From positions 1-44,137 of the IMG/VR virus record IMGVR_UViG_3300046171_000151: a stretch of 44,137 nucleotides of DNA; one strand, given 5' to 3'. Position numbers and translations under genes: made by a program. The notes beneath the pieces were generated by a model. That model ran no database searches, was not told the DNA's origin, and was given only the letters and a program-made list of their open reading frames with translations. Numbering within the stretch: position 1 is the first letter of the stretch; each line of letters starts with the position of its first letter. This DNA is from a virus. Of the stretch, positions 15,592 to 24,445 are shown piece after piece.

Positions 15592-17070
15592 TTAAAGAAA
15601 TAGACTACCAATTGACAAAAGTAGATTAGCTCCATCACCAACATCATTCCAAATACTAGTCTGCTGTATAGACCCTTTAATAGGCTTAGGAGCCGTTATA
15701 GGAGCGGTTGGCATTGGTAGCTTCGTACGAACTGTTGCAACAGGTGCTGGGAGGGGTACAGGCTTCTTAGGACGGGCAGGGATTTGACCCTGTGCACGGA
15801 TATTTGCGGCAGCTTCGTCGAGCTTAATTTGATTCTTGTCAGCTTTAAATTGAGCCTTTGCTGAATCGTAAGTAGTTTTGATTTGCTGCTTATCAAGGTA
15901 ATTTTGATCCTTAAGCGCCGTCTCTTTATCACCAAGCCTTGTTTCTTGAGCACTAAGATTATTAAGATTCTTGATCTCTTTTGCATCAAGACGTTCTTGC
16001 TCGTAACCAAGCTGGGCTATTGTTTCAGTAAAAGCTAAATCAAGTTTAGACTTTTCATTACCCAATCTATCAACAGTCCTATCACGTTGAAGAGTGTTTA
16101 ACGCTTTGTCTTCATCAATAATTGATTTGTCAATATTTTTTTGACCAACTTTATAGGTCGTCGTACCAGTAATTTTAGTATCTGCAAGTGTTTTATCAGC
16201 TTGAGAAAAAACTAATTCGTCTACAAGTTGAGCCTGTTTACGACCATAGTCAGCTAACGCTGAGGTTACTTCACGCTCTGCACTAAGACCTTCTCGACCA
16301 GATGCACGGGCTTTTCCCGTAGCCTTTTCTCGTTCAATAATAAGACTGATTCTCTTATTGAAATTAGGTACCTGCTGTTTCTCATAAGCAGTCTTCGCAC
16401 CTTGAAGATCCCAGCCTTCAGAAGATTGAAGGAATGAAATATCATTGTCTAATTTGTCTTTAGCAAAATTTAGTTTATTTTCAGCTAACCTTGCAGACTC
16501 ATTAGCAAATGTAACTTGTGCTTCGTTTTCAGCATCATCAATTGCTTTCACACCTCTGGCAAGAGTGTCTTTAGCAGTAATAGAATCAGTATCAATTCTA
16601 TCCATATCTTGAACAAAAGTTTTTTCATTCTGCATCTGACTTTTTTCAAATGCAAGATCAGACTTCTGCTCACCAAATTTAATCCTTTGACCTTCTAGAT
16701 TAAAATTTTTAGCAATAAGCGCCTCTTCTTTTTTTCTCCTAGCACCTTCTAATGCAATAGCGCCAGACATAGAGTTCAACTCTGTCTGAGTATCGTAATC
16801 CTTTAAAGCTTGGTTGTAAGCCTTTTTGTCTGTATTAAATTGACGATTTTGAAGTCTTTGGTTATATTTAAATTCACGTTGTTTTGTCTTGTCTGCAGCA
16901 TCAGCTCTTGCATCAAGCGTAGCTTGTTGAAGTTCTGTGCGGGCTACAGCAGTATTATATCTATCTTCATTAACTAGCTTTGTGTAACCATGCATCCGAG
17001 AGTCAGCTTTATACTGCTTCTGGACCATTTTATTTTGTTGTTCAATTTTTTTATTAGTTCCTCCTGACAT
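15592..17070 (-). CDS. Internal virion protein (gp14-like), coiled coil
   Basis: A 492-aa protein dominated by Lys/Glu/Gln/Asp-rich heptad-like sequence from residue 5 to about 400 (RKKEEALIAKNFNLEGQRIKF, ARLAENKLNFAKDKLDNDI), then a Pro-rich linker (PARPKKPVPLPAPVATV) and a short hydrophobic C-terminus (DGANLLLSIGSLFL). By gene order it corresponds to internal core gp14. An excellent ribosome binding site (AGGAGGT seven bases before ATG) fixes the start. It overlaps the preceding gene by 17 bases. Confidence 0.75.
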   Translation of the reverse strand: MSGGTNKKIEQQNKMVQKQYKADSRMHGYTKLVNEDRYNTAVARTELQQATLDARADAADKTKQREFKYNQRLQNRQFNTDKKAYNQALKDYDTQTELNSMSGAIALEGARRKKEEALIAKNFNLEGQRIKFGEQKSDLAFEKSQMQNEKTFVQDMDRIDTDSITAKDTLARGVKAIDDAENEAQVTFANESARLAENKLNFAKDKLDNDISFLQSSEGWDLQGAKTAYEKQQVPNFNKRISLIIEREKATGKARASGREGLSAEREVTSALADYGRKQAQLVDELVFSQADKTLADTKITGTTTYKVGQKNIDKSIIDEDKALNTLQRDRTVDRLGNEKSKLDLAFTETIAQLGYEQERLDAKEIKNLNNLSAQETRLGDKETALKDQNYLDKQQIKTTYDSAKAQFKADKNQIKLDEAAANIRAQGQIPARPKKPVPLPAPVATVRTKLPMPTAPITAPKPIKGSIQQTSIWNDVGDGANLLLSIGSLFL

Positions 17071-17557
17071 TTAATACCTCCTCTAAATTAAAATCAGGTG
17101 GGTCCATCCTGTGATATAGAGCTGTAAAGACTCTAATGTCGTGGTCAAGTTCTTTCATCATTTCATAGCCTTGGGTTAAATACGCAACCAACGGAAGTAA
17201 TTCATCAATATAAAGACGCCATGTCCTTGAATGAAGCTTGTCAATTATCTGACCTTCTTGCTCGTATTTGTTAGCAGCCAACCATGTATTCCAAATAGTG
17301 ATGTGTTGAGAGACAAGCATGTCATAGTTAGCCCTAAAAAATTCATTCATATGAAGATTGACAAAAAGAGCCTCCATAGCTTTGAAGTAAGAATCATGAG
17401 AGATCTCTCTATCATTGTCTACAACATCATCAATAACACGGGTAGTGAAAAAAATAGTTGCAAGATAATCGAAAGCAGCGTTATCAGGACCCGCAGCCTT
17501 ATGGATCATTTCAGAAGTTTTATTGTGAATAACTTCACGTTGTGCATCAGTAGTCAT
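17054..17557 (-). CDS. Conserved helical protein in gp13 position
   Basis: A 167-aa, all-helical-looking protein between tail tube B and the gp14-like gene, where T7 has gp13. It is rich in aromatic residues (RTWRLYIDELLPLVAYLTQGYEMM) and acidic pairs (TRVIDDVVDNDREI). The DDVVD segment recalls the Asp-rich motif of terpene synthases, but the rest does not, and position argues for a virion or assembly protein. The start overlaps the stop of the tail tube gene. Confidence 0.6.
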   Translation of the reverse strand: MTTDAQREVIHNKTSEMIHKAAGPDNAAFDYLATIFFTTRVIDDVVDNDREISHDSYFKAMEALFVNLHMNEFFRANYDMLVSQHITIWNTWLAANKYEQEGQIIDKLHSRTWRLYIDELLPLVAYLTQGYEMMKELDHDIRVFTALYHRMDPPDFNLEEVLNVRRN

Positions 17558-19659
17558 GAGCGGCGATAATACCTAGGTGAATATTGACCTTCCCAAGTCA
17601 TGCTGAGAAGAGAAACAGGGTAGGGGGAATCAGACGATATTTCAATATCAAAGTTATCATTACGTTGATGGATAGGAACAGTAAATAGACGCTCATCATC
17701 AATAGGAGCACTGTCTAATCGATACCAGTTTGATTGTTCAACACCTCCAATAGTTTCAGCATCACCCTCTGCCCTTGGTTGAATCTTAAATGAAACATTA
17801 CCAGTCTTACCCATCGCAAACTTAAACCTAGAAATAGTCAGGGATGCAGTAAAATCTGCAGCTTCTCCTTGTCGGTAGTAGACCTTAGGTAGTTTAATAT
17901 TATAGGGATAAGTGAAACCAAATTGAATGTCAATGTTGGATAGGTCTTCATCTACTGTATAAGTAGTATCACTTGTTTTAGTGACAGCATAAATCTTACC
18001 GTTAGAAGAAGTAGGATCAGTAGAGTCAAACGTAGTGACAACAATTGGAGTCCAATTGCTATTATTAGGATCCTTAACACCAGAAGTAATAGTAGTAACA
18101 CCATTACTTACAGTTTTGTTAGAACCACTAGGAGTCTGGATATAATCTAAGGAAGGGTTTGTGATAACTCCGTAGATAGACTTAATGAGTGGGTTGTCCT
18201 CATTAGGGTTGATAAAAGCTGTAACTGCAGATACTTTGGAATTAGCAGAAATGATGAATTGAATAGAATCCTGCTGTGCTGCAGCAAACAAGATCTTACC
18301 TGGTAGTTCCCAACTAAACCATGTCTTCAATGGTTGCTGACCATCAACATCAAGAGAACGGAAGAGGTAAGCATAGTTAGAAGAGTTGTCAATTAAACCA
18401 ATAAGGTCATTCTGATTGCTTCTAAAGGCTCTATTAATGTTCTTTGGCAGCCATGTAGTAACTACCTTACTTTCATCAATAACAACAGGGTTATTATTAT
18501 CACCACGTGTCAGCATAGACATCATCCTAGAATAGCTATCCGCTTTAGCAACAAAGTAAAGCTTATCCTTTAGTAGTACTGGATCTACCAGAGGAGATAT
18601 CTCGTACCGTGATACAGAATTGATAGAAGCTGTCGAGGGTGTAAGAACATTGCTATTGCCAGCAGTCATAACAAATTGCTCCTTGGGGCTAAACAGGACA
18701 AGCCCCTGGGTCATAGGATGCACAGCAAACAAGTTAACGTCATCAAGACTCGTAGCCTTCAGGTCAATAGGGTCTGCATCAGTAGTAGTGAGGGAGCTAT
18801 TCCGCCAGAAGTTAAAGAACTCCAATGGTTGACTCATAATGACATTGTCAACTGAGACGAAACCTAAACGGTTCTTGTAGAAAAAGATGTTACTGATCTG
18901 TTGTCCAACAAATGATGGTTGTCTGCTACTACCTGTATTACCAGATATACCAGACACACGATTAGTCCATGGTGATGGAGTAAAGGTAAAGTTGTCAGTA
19001 CTAGTTCGAGTCAGTAGGTAAGGAAGCGTAGAAGCATCAAAACTAATTAGCTCGCCAGGTAGTACTGTCTCAGCCCAAGTTTGACCGTCCCATCTAATAA
19101 CATAGTCATCTGCTGCCCCATCGATACCATTAATGCGATAGATCTCACCACCGCTTTGCGAAAGGGTGTTAGCAGCAGGTAATTCAGCAATAGTGTTAAC
19201 AGTACCAGTTAATGTACCAGGAGCAAGAGCAGTATCCATTGAAACAACAACGCTGGTATTCAACAACGCTAAATTATCACGGCGTTGAATATGTCTAAAT
19301 TGCTCTTTAGTACCATTCAAATATGGAATAGTAGTGATGGGATTACCACCAATAGAATCAAGGATAGTAGCCTGGGTACCAGTAGCTAGATTCCAAATCT
19401 TTAAGGACTGTCCGTAAACAGCGCAGATGTACTGTTCTGTAGAATCGTCATAGTTAAATGGAAAGAAATAACCATCATCAAGATCAGATGAATTACCTAA
19501 CTCTGCATTTAAGTATGTGCCAGGTCGTTTAACTAGACCAAAGGTTGTATCAGGGTAAGCATTAATGGCTTCCTTAACTGATCCTAGTTGTTTGTTTTTA
19601 TCTGGTTCTCGTGAGACACCAGCAAGATATTGTTGAATAGTTTGAGATACTGCAGCCAT
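17554..19659 (-). CDS. Tail tubular protein B (T7 gp12-like)
   Basis: A 701-aa tail nozzle protein. The N-terminus MAAVSQTIQQYLAGVSREPDKNKQLGSVKEAINAYPDTTFGLVKRPGT is the well-conserved start of gp12-type nozzle proteins. The rest is beta-rich with many short Asp/Asn/Gly turns, ending in SPYPVSLLSMTWEGQYSPRYYRR. Six copies form the lower tail to which the fibres bind. Its ATG overlaps the stop of tail tube A at 19659. Confidence 0.93.
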   Translation of the reverse strand: MAAVSQTIQQYLAGVSREPDKNKQLGSVKEAINAYPDTTFGLVKRPGTYLNAELGNSSDLDDGYFFPFNYDDSTEQYICAVYGQSLKIWNLATGTQATILDSIGGNPITTIPYLNGTKEQFRHIQRRDNLALLNTSVVVSMDTALAPGTLTGTVNTIAELPAANTLSQSGGEIYRINGIDGAADDYVIRWDGQTWAETVLPGELISFDASTLPYLLTRTSTDNFTFTPSPWTNRVSGISGNTGSSRQPSFVGQQISNIFFYKNRLGFVSVDNVIMSQPLEFFNFWRNSSLTTTDADPIDLKATSLDDVNLFAVHPMTQGLVLFSPKEQFVMTAGNSNVLTPSTASINSVSRYEISPLVDPVLLKDKLYFVAKADSYSRMMSMLTRGDNNNPVVIDESKVVTTWLPKNINRAFRSNQNDLIGLIDNSSNYAYLFRSLDVDGQQPLKTWFSWELPGKILFAAAQQDSIQFIISANSKVSAVTAFINPNEDNPLIKSIYGVITNPSLDYIQTPSGSNKTVSNGVTTITSGVKDPNNSNWTPIVVTTFDSTDPTSSNGKIYAVTKTSDTTYTVDEDLSNIDIQFGFTYPYNIKLPKVYYRQGEAADFTASLTISRFKFAMGKTGNVSFKIQPRAEGDAETIGGVEQSNWYRLDSAPIDDERLFTVPIHQRNDNFDIEISSDSPYPVSLLSMTWEGQYSPRYYRRS

Positions 19660-20321
19660 TAGAACCTGCTTAATGAATCAATAGGTTGATAGGGTGTATA
19701 CCCATGTTTATGAGTATCCATACCAAAGAATGAATAATCACCTTGAGATGTTTCATACTCCATAGCTTGTACCCTGCAATAGTCCTCTCGTTCCTTTAGC
19801 ATTTGATACTGCGAGGAATCACCTGTAATCCTAGAGCTACAAATAGTAGATGCTCTAGCAATAATATAAGTAAGGATAGGGATCGGAAGAGTTTCGAAAT
19901 CGTAGTAATAGACAATGTCGCAGAGTGGGTCATACGTCCAAGTATTACTGTGATTCTCTTTATCTCGTAGAAAAAAATTAGTACCATCAGAGCGGATAAT
20001 ACTGCTATGGTTTTGATTATCAACGTTTCTTGCTAGATCAACACGAAGTTCTGTGCGAGCTTGAGAAAGCAAAATATAATCAACATACCCTGTAGTAGCA
20101 GATCGCATTAGCTTGACATTTTTCTCCGTATTGAAAGTCCAGCCTTCAGCTTGAACTTCTCTAGAGGTTGACACCAATGTATTCCAAGCAATCGAAACGT
20201 CCGGGTTTGATGTGTCTAGGGTAGAAACAGGAGCCTGACCAATAGATTGCAGCAAGTCATTCACAGCTGCTTTTTGTTCAATGGTAGGGTTGGAAGGCGG
20301 TTCTCTCCATGAATTAGTCAT
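19659..20321 (-). CDS. Tail tubular protein A (T7 gp11-like)
   Basis: A 220-aa adaptor joining the portal to the nozzle. Diagnostic is the N-terminal EQKAAVNDLLQSIGQAPVSTLDTSNPDVSIAWNTL...REVQAEGWTFNTEKN, the conserved gp11-type motif set. It is the first gene after the strong terminator behind the capsid genes, so its transcription depends on read-through or on a promoter I did not find; the gap upstream is only about 50 bases. Confidence 0.92.
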   Translation of the reverse strand: MTNSWREPPSNPTIEQKAAVNDLLQSIGQAPVSTLDTSNPDVSIAWNTLVSTSREVQAEGWTFNTEKNVKLMRSATTGYVDYILLSQARTELRVDLARNVDNQNHSSIIRSDGTNFFLRDKENHSNTWTYDPLCDIVYYYDFETLPIPILTYIIARASTICSSRITGDSSQYQMLKEREDYCRVQAMEYETSQGDYSFFGMDTHKHGYTPYQPIDSLSRF

Positions 20322-20345
20322 TGATAAATATTCTCAATAAGGAGT

Positions 20346-20370
20346 AAAAAAAAGGGACCCGAAGGCCCCC
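20346..20370 (-). terminator. Strong intrinsic terminator after the capsid genes
   Basis: Minus strand GGGGCC-TTCG-GGTCCC followed by eight T. The UUCG tetraloop and long U-tract make it the strongest terminator in the window. It occupies the place of the T7 late terminator behind gene 10, limiting transcription of tail genes relative to capsid genes. Confidence 0.9.
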
Positions 20371-20374
20371 TAAA

Positions 20375-20590
20375 TCAAGCACGACTGATAGCAGGTGAGT
20401 CGCTTTCAGAAGTGTGATAAGCAAAACGAAGATTCTTTGTTTCGCTATAGACAGTAGACGCAGATACAGCAGAGCCGTATCCTTTTTGAGTCTCAGCTAC
20501 CGACTTACGGATAGCAGTATTACCACCGGAGATACCAGAGGTAGAGCCAGAAACACCGTTGTTTCCAGCTGCAGTAGTTGGGTTAGCCAT
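20375..20590 (-). CDS. Small Ser/Thr/Gly-rich protein behind the capsid gene
   Basis: A 71-aa protein (NNGVSGSTSGISGGNTAI...TKNLRFAYHTSESDSPAI) encoded as the last of three genes between the MCP start and the strong terminator. Composition and position suggest a minor or decorating capsid protein, but there is no recognisable motif. Three bases separate it from the preceding gene, so the two are co-translated. Confidence 0.65.
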   Translation of the reverse strand: MANPTTAAGNNGVSGSTSGISGGNTAIRKSVAETQKGYGSAVSASTVYSETKNLRFAYHTSESDSPAISRA

Positions 20591-20592
20591 AA

Positions 20593-20781
20593 TTATTGCA
20601 ATGGAAGAGGTTCAGGGTTTGACTGAGTAGTAGCTGCTGAGTAGGTCCCGCCATAAGCGAGACCCACAGAGCCACCACGTCCATACTCAGCCTTGGTTTG
20701 AGGGTTATAGGTTTCAGAAGTAACTGCACCTACACCAGTATTGATCTTGACAGAACCAATATTCCCAGGACGAATAGACAT
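20593..20781 (-). CDS. Small Gly-rich protein directly after MCP
   Basis: A 62-aa protein (MSIRPGNIGSVKINTGVGAV...GRGGSVGLAYGGTYSAATT). It starts 14 bases after the MCP stop behind a near-perfect ribosome binding site (AGGAGGT), so it should be made in large amounts, as expected for a capsid-associated protein. No domain is recognised; a decoration or head-fibre role is inferred only from position and expression signals. Confidence 0.7.
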   Translation of the reverse strand: MSIRPGNIGSVKINTGVGAVTSETYNPQTKAEYGRGGSVGLAYGGTYSAATTQSNPEPLPLQ

Positions 20782-20794
20782 GGTTTACCTCCTA

Positions 20795-21838
20795 TCAGCC
20801 AGCTTGCAGCTCAATGGCGCAAGCGGGATTCAGAGTACCAACGCCCATCGCAAGGCGACCAACGATGATGTCACCCTGGTACATGGTCTTCACATCAGAA
20901 CCAGTGGTCTGAACGCTAGGACCAATACCTTCAACAACACCAGCAGCATCCTTCATGTAGATGAGACCGCAAGAGTTAGTGAAGTCACCGGAGTAATCAT
21001 TGTTCTCACCGTTGACACGAGCAACAGCACCACCTGAACCTGAACCAGTAATCATGAACGGCAGGTTGTTAGAACGCTTGATAGAGATACCAGCGATCTC
21101 ATACAAACCATCGCCGCTGTTCAGGTTGCCCTGAGTGTTACCGAAATCACGGTTGAGGATGTTGCTGTCAACCTGAGAAACCAGTGCATAGTACTGGCGA
21201 GGAGACAGGACAGCATGACGACCTTCGCGGGGTACATTCTTTTCATCGAGGATAGAAGCAGCCTCGAAGAAAGCATCAACAAGATGCTGAGCAGAATACT
21301 GATTACCAGCACCCAGCTGAATGATAGAACCACCGGGCTCAGGACCAGGTGCTGCAGTCACAGGATGTGCTTCACGTGCAGCCTTGGCAATGGTGCGGAA
21401 CACCTTCTTGTCATAGGCTTCAGCCAGAGCGTGACCGATCTTCTTAGAGATTTCGGAACGCAGAGAGTAGTGAGCAAGAGTCTCATCAAGGTCATAAATG
21501 AAGGCGCTGGAGATCAGCAGGTCATCCATGATGATGGTCTTCTCAGCCACTGGAGGATCACCACTACCAAGAATCGGAGTTCCAGGGGTGTGGTAATCAG
21601 CGGTCATGCGACCAGTGAAGATGAACTGCATAGACTTACCGTTACGCAGGGTACGGTTCTGCACAGTTCCTTTAGCGATACATGCTGACTCATACGCTTT
21701 GAACATCTCACCAGAAAAGAGTTTCAGGTAAGTCGCGTATTTGCCAGTAGTACTTCCATCGTTATAACCCTGTGTAAGGGCGATGGACGAAGGGTTCGAG
21801 TTAATCGAACCAATCGGAGTAATTGTAGTGTCAGCCAT
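20795..21838 (-). CDS. Major capsid protein (T7 gp10-like)
   Basis: A 347-aa HK97-fold capsid subunit of T7-like type. Features: N-terminal Gly/Thr-rich arm (LTQGYNDGSTTGKYATYLKLFSGEMFKAYE), the conserved GKSMQFIFTGRMTADYHTPGTPI, and C-terminal MYQGDIIVGRLAMGVGTLNPACAIEL. It is preceded by nine A just before ATG and a roughly 150-base structured leader rather than a clear Shine-Dalgarno. Downstream lie two small capsid-associated genes and the main terminator. Confidence 0.95.
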   Translation of the reverse strand: MADTTITPIGSINSNPSSIALTQGYNDGSTTGKYATYLKLFSGEMFKAYESACIAKGTVQNRTLRNGKSMQFIFTGRMTADYHTPGTPILGSGDPPVAEKTIIMDDLLISSAFIYDLDETLAHYSLRSEISKKIGHALAEAYDKKVFRTIAKAAREAHPVTAAPGPEPGGSIIQLGAGNQYSAQHLVDAFFEAASILDEKNVPREGRHAVLSPRQYYALVSQVDSNILNRDFGNTQGNLNSGDGLYEIAGISIKRSNNLPFMITGSGSGGAVARVNGENNDYSGDFTNSCGLIYMKDAAGVVEGIGPSVQTTGSDVKTMYQGDIIVGRLAMGVGTLNPACAIELQAG

Positions 21839-21988
21839 TTTTTTTTATAAGAGGTTAGTTGCTATTCCTCTGACGTCAGAGATATTTAATTGTTTATGTG
21901 TGGTCTGTCCCACCGTCTAGACGGCTAAGGGTATCCGCGTACGGGCCAAAGCCAATACTGGTGGGAGGACTTGCACCTCCCTGTAAGC
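21839..21988 (-). promoter_or_regulatory. Structured 5' leader of the major capsid gene
   Basis: A 150-base gene-free leader with at least three perfect inverted repeats: GGGAGG-TGCAAGT-CCTCCC (21963-21981), CCGTCTAGACGG (21913-21924) and CTCTGACGTCAGAG (21868-21881). The AGAGG of the last one can also pair with CCTCT about 20 bases further on, next to the poly-A before the start codon. No class A promoter motif is present. It may stabilise the message, be a processing site, or control translation. Confidence 0.6.
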
Positions 21989-22099
21989 TTACTTATCCAG
22001 TTGCTTGTAAACTACACCACGATAACGAAGACAGTCAGCTTTGTAGTTCTGAGCTTTCTTCTGTTGTTTGATAATGTAGCGAGAAACGATGTTAGACAT
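21989..22099 (-). CDS. 36-aa YRGVVY peptide downstream of riboswitch-like RNA
   Basis: Starting at ATG 22099 the peptide is MSNIVSRYII...CLRYRGVVYKQLDK; an ATG at 22135 inside the RNA hairpin loop would add 12 residues. It is basic and amphipathic, and its LRYRGVVY segment resembles the YRGxxY motif of short cyanobacterial proteins (DUF4278-like). Known downstream-peptide RNAs of marine cyanobacteria and a cyanophage precede short ORFs of this kind. Function is unknown; small nitrogen-regulatory inhibitors are one model, by analogy with riboswitch-controlled glutamine synthetase inactivating factors. Confidence 0.65.
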   Translation of the reverse strand: MSNIVSRYIIKQQKKAQNYKADCLRYRGVVYKQLDK

Positions 22100-22117
22100 T
22101 TGTTCGTACTTAAGAAA

Positions 22118-22170
22118 ACCTAACCCCCGTTCCATGGTTAGGTAACATGCGTCCCGAAGGATGAACGTAC
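22118..22170 (-). ncRNA. Probable glutamine riboswitch (downstream-peptide type)
   Basis: On the minus strand ACGTTCATCC-TTCG-GGACGCA is followed by a perfect 8-bp hairpin ACCTAACC/GGTTAGGT whose loop contains GGAACGG. The CGTTC at 22167-22163 can pair with GAACG in that loop (22132-22128), giving a pseudoknot. The CGUUCAUCC...GGACG block, following hairpin, pseudoknot and short peptide ORF agree with the glnA/downstream-peptide glutamine aptamers. It lies exactly in the gap between two genes. After the hairpin comes TTTTCTT, so termination could be the output. Confidence 0.62.
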
Positions 22171-22175
22171 GATGT

Positions 22176-22526
22176 TTATGCAAATACTCGTTTAGGGTTT
22201 TCAGGAGTAACTTCAAACTCTTCCCATCCTTCAGGGAGAGCACCAAGATAATTCACATGCCAACCTGACATAACAGTAGGAGGTGAGACAACAATGTCTT
22301 CACCATCTTCATCTACTTCATAGACACCATCGTCGTTATACAAGACACCGACAACATCAATAGCGCGGTCATGCGTATAAGCGAGGAGTTGTTCAGTCTC
22401 GTTACCTTCGTCATCAGTAACGGTAGTCATGAAGCCTGCTGCACGAGCTGCAGTAAGCCAGGCTTCTTCATCAGTAAACCGGAAGAAAGGACCGGGTACT
22501 GGTGGAGTATTAAGTTCTTCTTCCAT
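22176..22526 (-). CDS. Acidic hypothetical protein
   Basis: A 116-aa, strongly acidic protein (NDDGVYEVDEDGEDIVV; TDDEGNETEQ) with a Pro-rich N-terminus (NTPPVPGPFFRF) and C-terminal GWHVNYLGALPEGWEEFEV. I do not recognise a family. It lies between the lectin-like structural gene and the riboswitch. The EGWEEFEVxPxxPxRVFA ending looks conserved-type and argues for a real product; perhaps a tail or head assembly factor. Confidence 0.65.
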   Translation of the reverse strand: MEEELNTPPVPGPFFRFTDEEAWLTAARAAGFMTTVTDDEGNETEQLLAYTHDRAIDVVGVLYNDDGVYEVDEDGEDIVVSPPTVMSGWHVNYLGALPEGWEEFEVTPENPKRVFA

Positions 22527-22528
22527 GT

Positions 22529-24445
22529 TTATTCAGTGAGTCTTATTACTGTGTCATTACTTACACGATCAGGCCAGTAAGTGAAGCGTTTAATGGTCAT
22601 GAATGGACCACCGCCGAGAGCGGAAAAACCAAAATGAACTTGATCTAATACTGGAATATTAACAGTAGTGTCTAAATTGTTTAAAGTACCATCCAAAGCA
22701 TTGATAGCATTATCTACTTCAAAAGCAATAACGCCTTTTTTATTTTGACCATATGAAACATCATTATGAGACTGATTCAATTGATTAATACCACTACTTT
22801 GAATATTAAAGGTCTCTTTGTTAGTACTTCTTTTTTTAAAAAACCTAATCTCATTATCAAGAGATCCGTCAGAAATGCTAAAGTAGAAATGATTTACATC
22901 TGAAAAGTCTCTAACAATACCTTCACCATAAGCTGTACCTTTTTGATCTGCAGTGTTATACCAAGAACTAAAATTAGATCCAGTAATATTTACATTATCA
23001 GCTGCACGTGTAACAGTAGAGCCTGAGGTATGGATATAAGAAGATGGGTTTACTCCTTCTTCGATTTGAGCAGCCAGCACGATAATACTTGCACCAACAG
23101 TACTTGAAAGAGGTGCCATACTCTGCAAATGAGCACCTGAATTAGCTGGCACAAAGTTATAACTTAACTTGATAACATTACTGCCAGCATCTTCAACTTG
23201 TAAGTTACTAATTGTTCCGTGATTGGCATCGTTAACAATGGTATAAGAGTTTACATCTAAATGATCAGAGCTAGTAGAAGTTTTTTTAACTTCACAAGTT
23301 GCAGTGGTCCCGTTTAATTTTATCGTTGAACGAAATTTATCGCTAGGGTTCACATCTCCTCTCATCCACCAATTAGTGATTGTGTAAGTTGTGCCAGCTG
23401 CTAATGTAGGAAAATTATTACTGGCAGCTCTAAGCCCATGGAAGGTTTGACCTTCACTGATAGACCTTACACCGTTAAAAACACCTAATTTGTTTAAAGA
23501 TAAGTTAGTGTTGTTTTGTGCTGCACCGCCAATGTTACTCTGCCAACCGTTATTTATTTCAACAGCAGAATAAATCACTAGATTTGTCCTAGCATCTTCA
23601 ACCAACAACCCAAGGCTTTCACCTGTTACGGGATCATGATCAAAGCGTGGAGTACTGTTTGCTGTACCAGTTGTTTTAACGTATTCACCAACGGTGCTGG
23701 ATTCTTCTAGTTGGGCTCCCCATACGTAAATACCAGAGACACCATCACCTGTGTAGTTTTGAGTACCATTATTCGGATTATTACTTAATCTGAGCTGAAC
23801 ACCAGTACTAGCGGTAGTGGTAGCGGTAGCTGTTAGTGAACAGCGATACCAACCATCTGGGTATGCTTCAATGCTTGCAGTTGCTGTTCCACCAGTAGTA
23901 GTAAAACTACCATCACCGGTAAGATTAAACGCTACAACTCGGTTTGAAGTAAACGAAGTTGAAACAAAAACAAGTCCAAAATGACGATCTTGTGTACCAG
24001 TATTACTATATTGTTTAGCCCAGCAAGAAACAGTATAAGTTGTATTTGCTACAAAATTGTGGACATTATTAATGTAACGACCAGCTGTTTGTGTATCTTC
24101 AACCAAAAGAGTAGCTGTATTTGTACCATCAGGTGCAGTAGCAGCATTGTCAGTAGCAGTACCTCTTAAAGGTGTTTTTCCCCAGTCTCCAGAAGCACCG
24201 AAACCTTCACTAGCTTCAAAATAGTTAGTAACTGCTGTTTTAATATTCCCGCCACCATCAACATACGTTGCACTACTAGCGCGGGTATGTGTAACTAAAT
24301 CCTTACCTGTGATACTATCAACCAGGCTTTCATTATTAGCAAAATTTAGATCAAGAGTAGGTCTAGCTCCACCAAGGTCATAGAGCTGATCACCAAGACC
24401 TCGATACTGATTAGTTGAATTCGCCTTGGTTCCACTCAATCTCAT
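22529..24445 (-). CDS. Large lectin-like structural protein
   Basis: A 638-aa protein rich in Thr, Ser, Asn and Gly. It begins with a conserved-looking ARPTLDLNFANNESLVDSIT..LVTHTRASSATYVD, then two tandem beta-sandwich-like units, each ending in a similar phrase (VWGAQLEESSTVGEYVKTTG near 245; VLAAQIEEGVNPSSYIHTSG near 465). This is the pattern of carbohydrate-binding jelly-roll domains in phage appendages. Its position between scaffold and capsid genes, away from the main fibre gene, suggests a second virion appendage or capsid-surface protein. Confidence 0.7.
   Translation of the reverse strand: MRLSGTKANSTNQYRGLGDQLYDLGGARPTLDLNFANNESLVDSITGKDLVTHTRASSATYVDGGGNIKTAVTNYFEASEGFGASGDWGKTPLRGTATDNAATAPDGTNTATLLVEDTQTAGRYINNVHNFVANTTYTVSCWAKQYSNTGTQDRHFGLVFVSTSFTSNRVVAFNLTGDGSFTTTGGTATASIEAYPDGWYRCSLTATATTTASTGVQLRLSNNPNNGTQNYTGDGVSGIYVWGAQLEESSTVGEYVKTTGTANSTPRFDHDPVTGESLGLLVEDARTNLVIYSAVEINNGWQSNIGGAAQNNTNLSLNKLGVFNGVRSISEGQTFHGLRAASNNFPTLAAGTTYTITNWWMRGDVNPSDKFRSTIKLNGTTATCEVKKTSTSSDHLDVNSYTIVNDANHGTISNLQVEDAGSNVIKLSYNFVPANSGAHLQSMAPLSSTVGASIIVLAAQIEEGVNPSSYIHTSGSTVTRAADNVNITGSNFSSWYNTADQKGTAYGEGIVRDFSDVNHFYFSISDGSLDNEIRFFKKRSTNKETFNIQSSGINQLNQSHNDVSYGQNKKGVIAFEVDNAINALDGTLNNLDTTVNIPVLDQVHFGFSALGGGPFMTIKRFTYWPDRVSNDTVIRLTE

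Noticed and set aside
17054-17557. Terpene synthase-like enzyme because of the DDVVDND segment
   Set aside because: No second metal-binding motif and gene order indicates a virion or assembly protein.
22135-22246. Longer reading (85 codons) of the YRGVVY peptide gene starting at 22246
   Set aside because: It would run through the upstream gene's end and the riboswitch-like structure; the ATG at 22099 after the RNA is more consistent.
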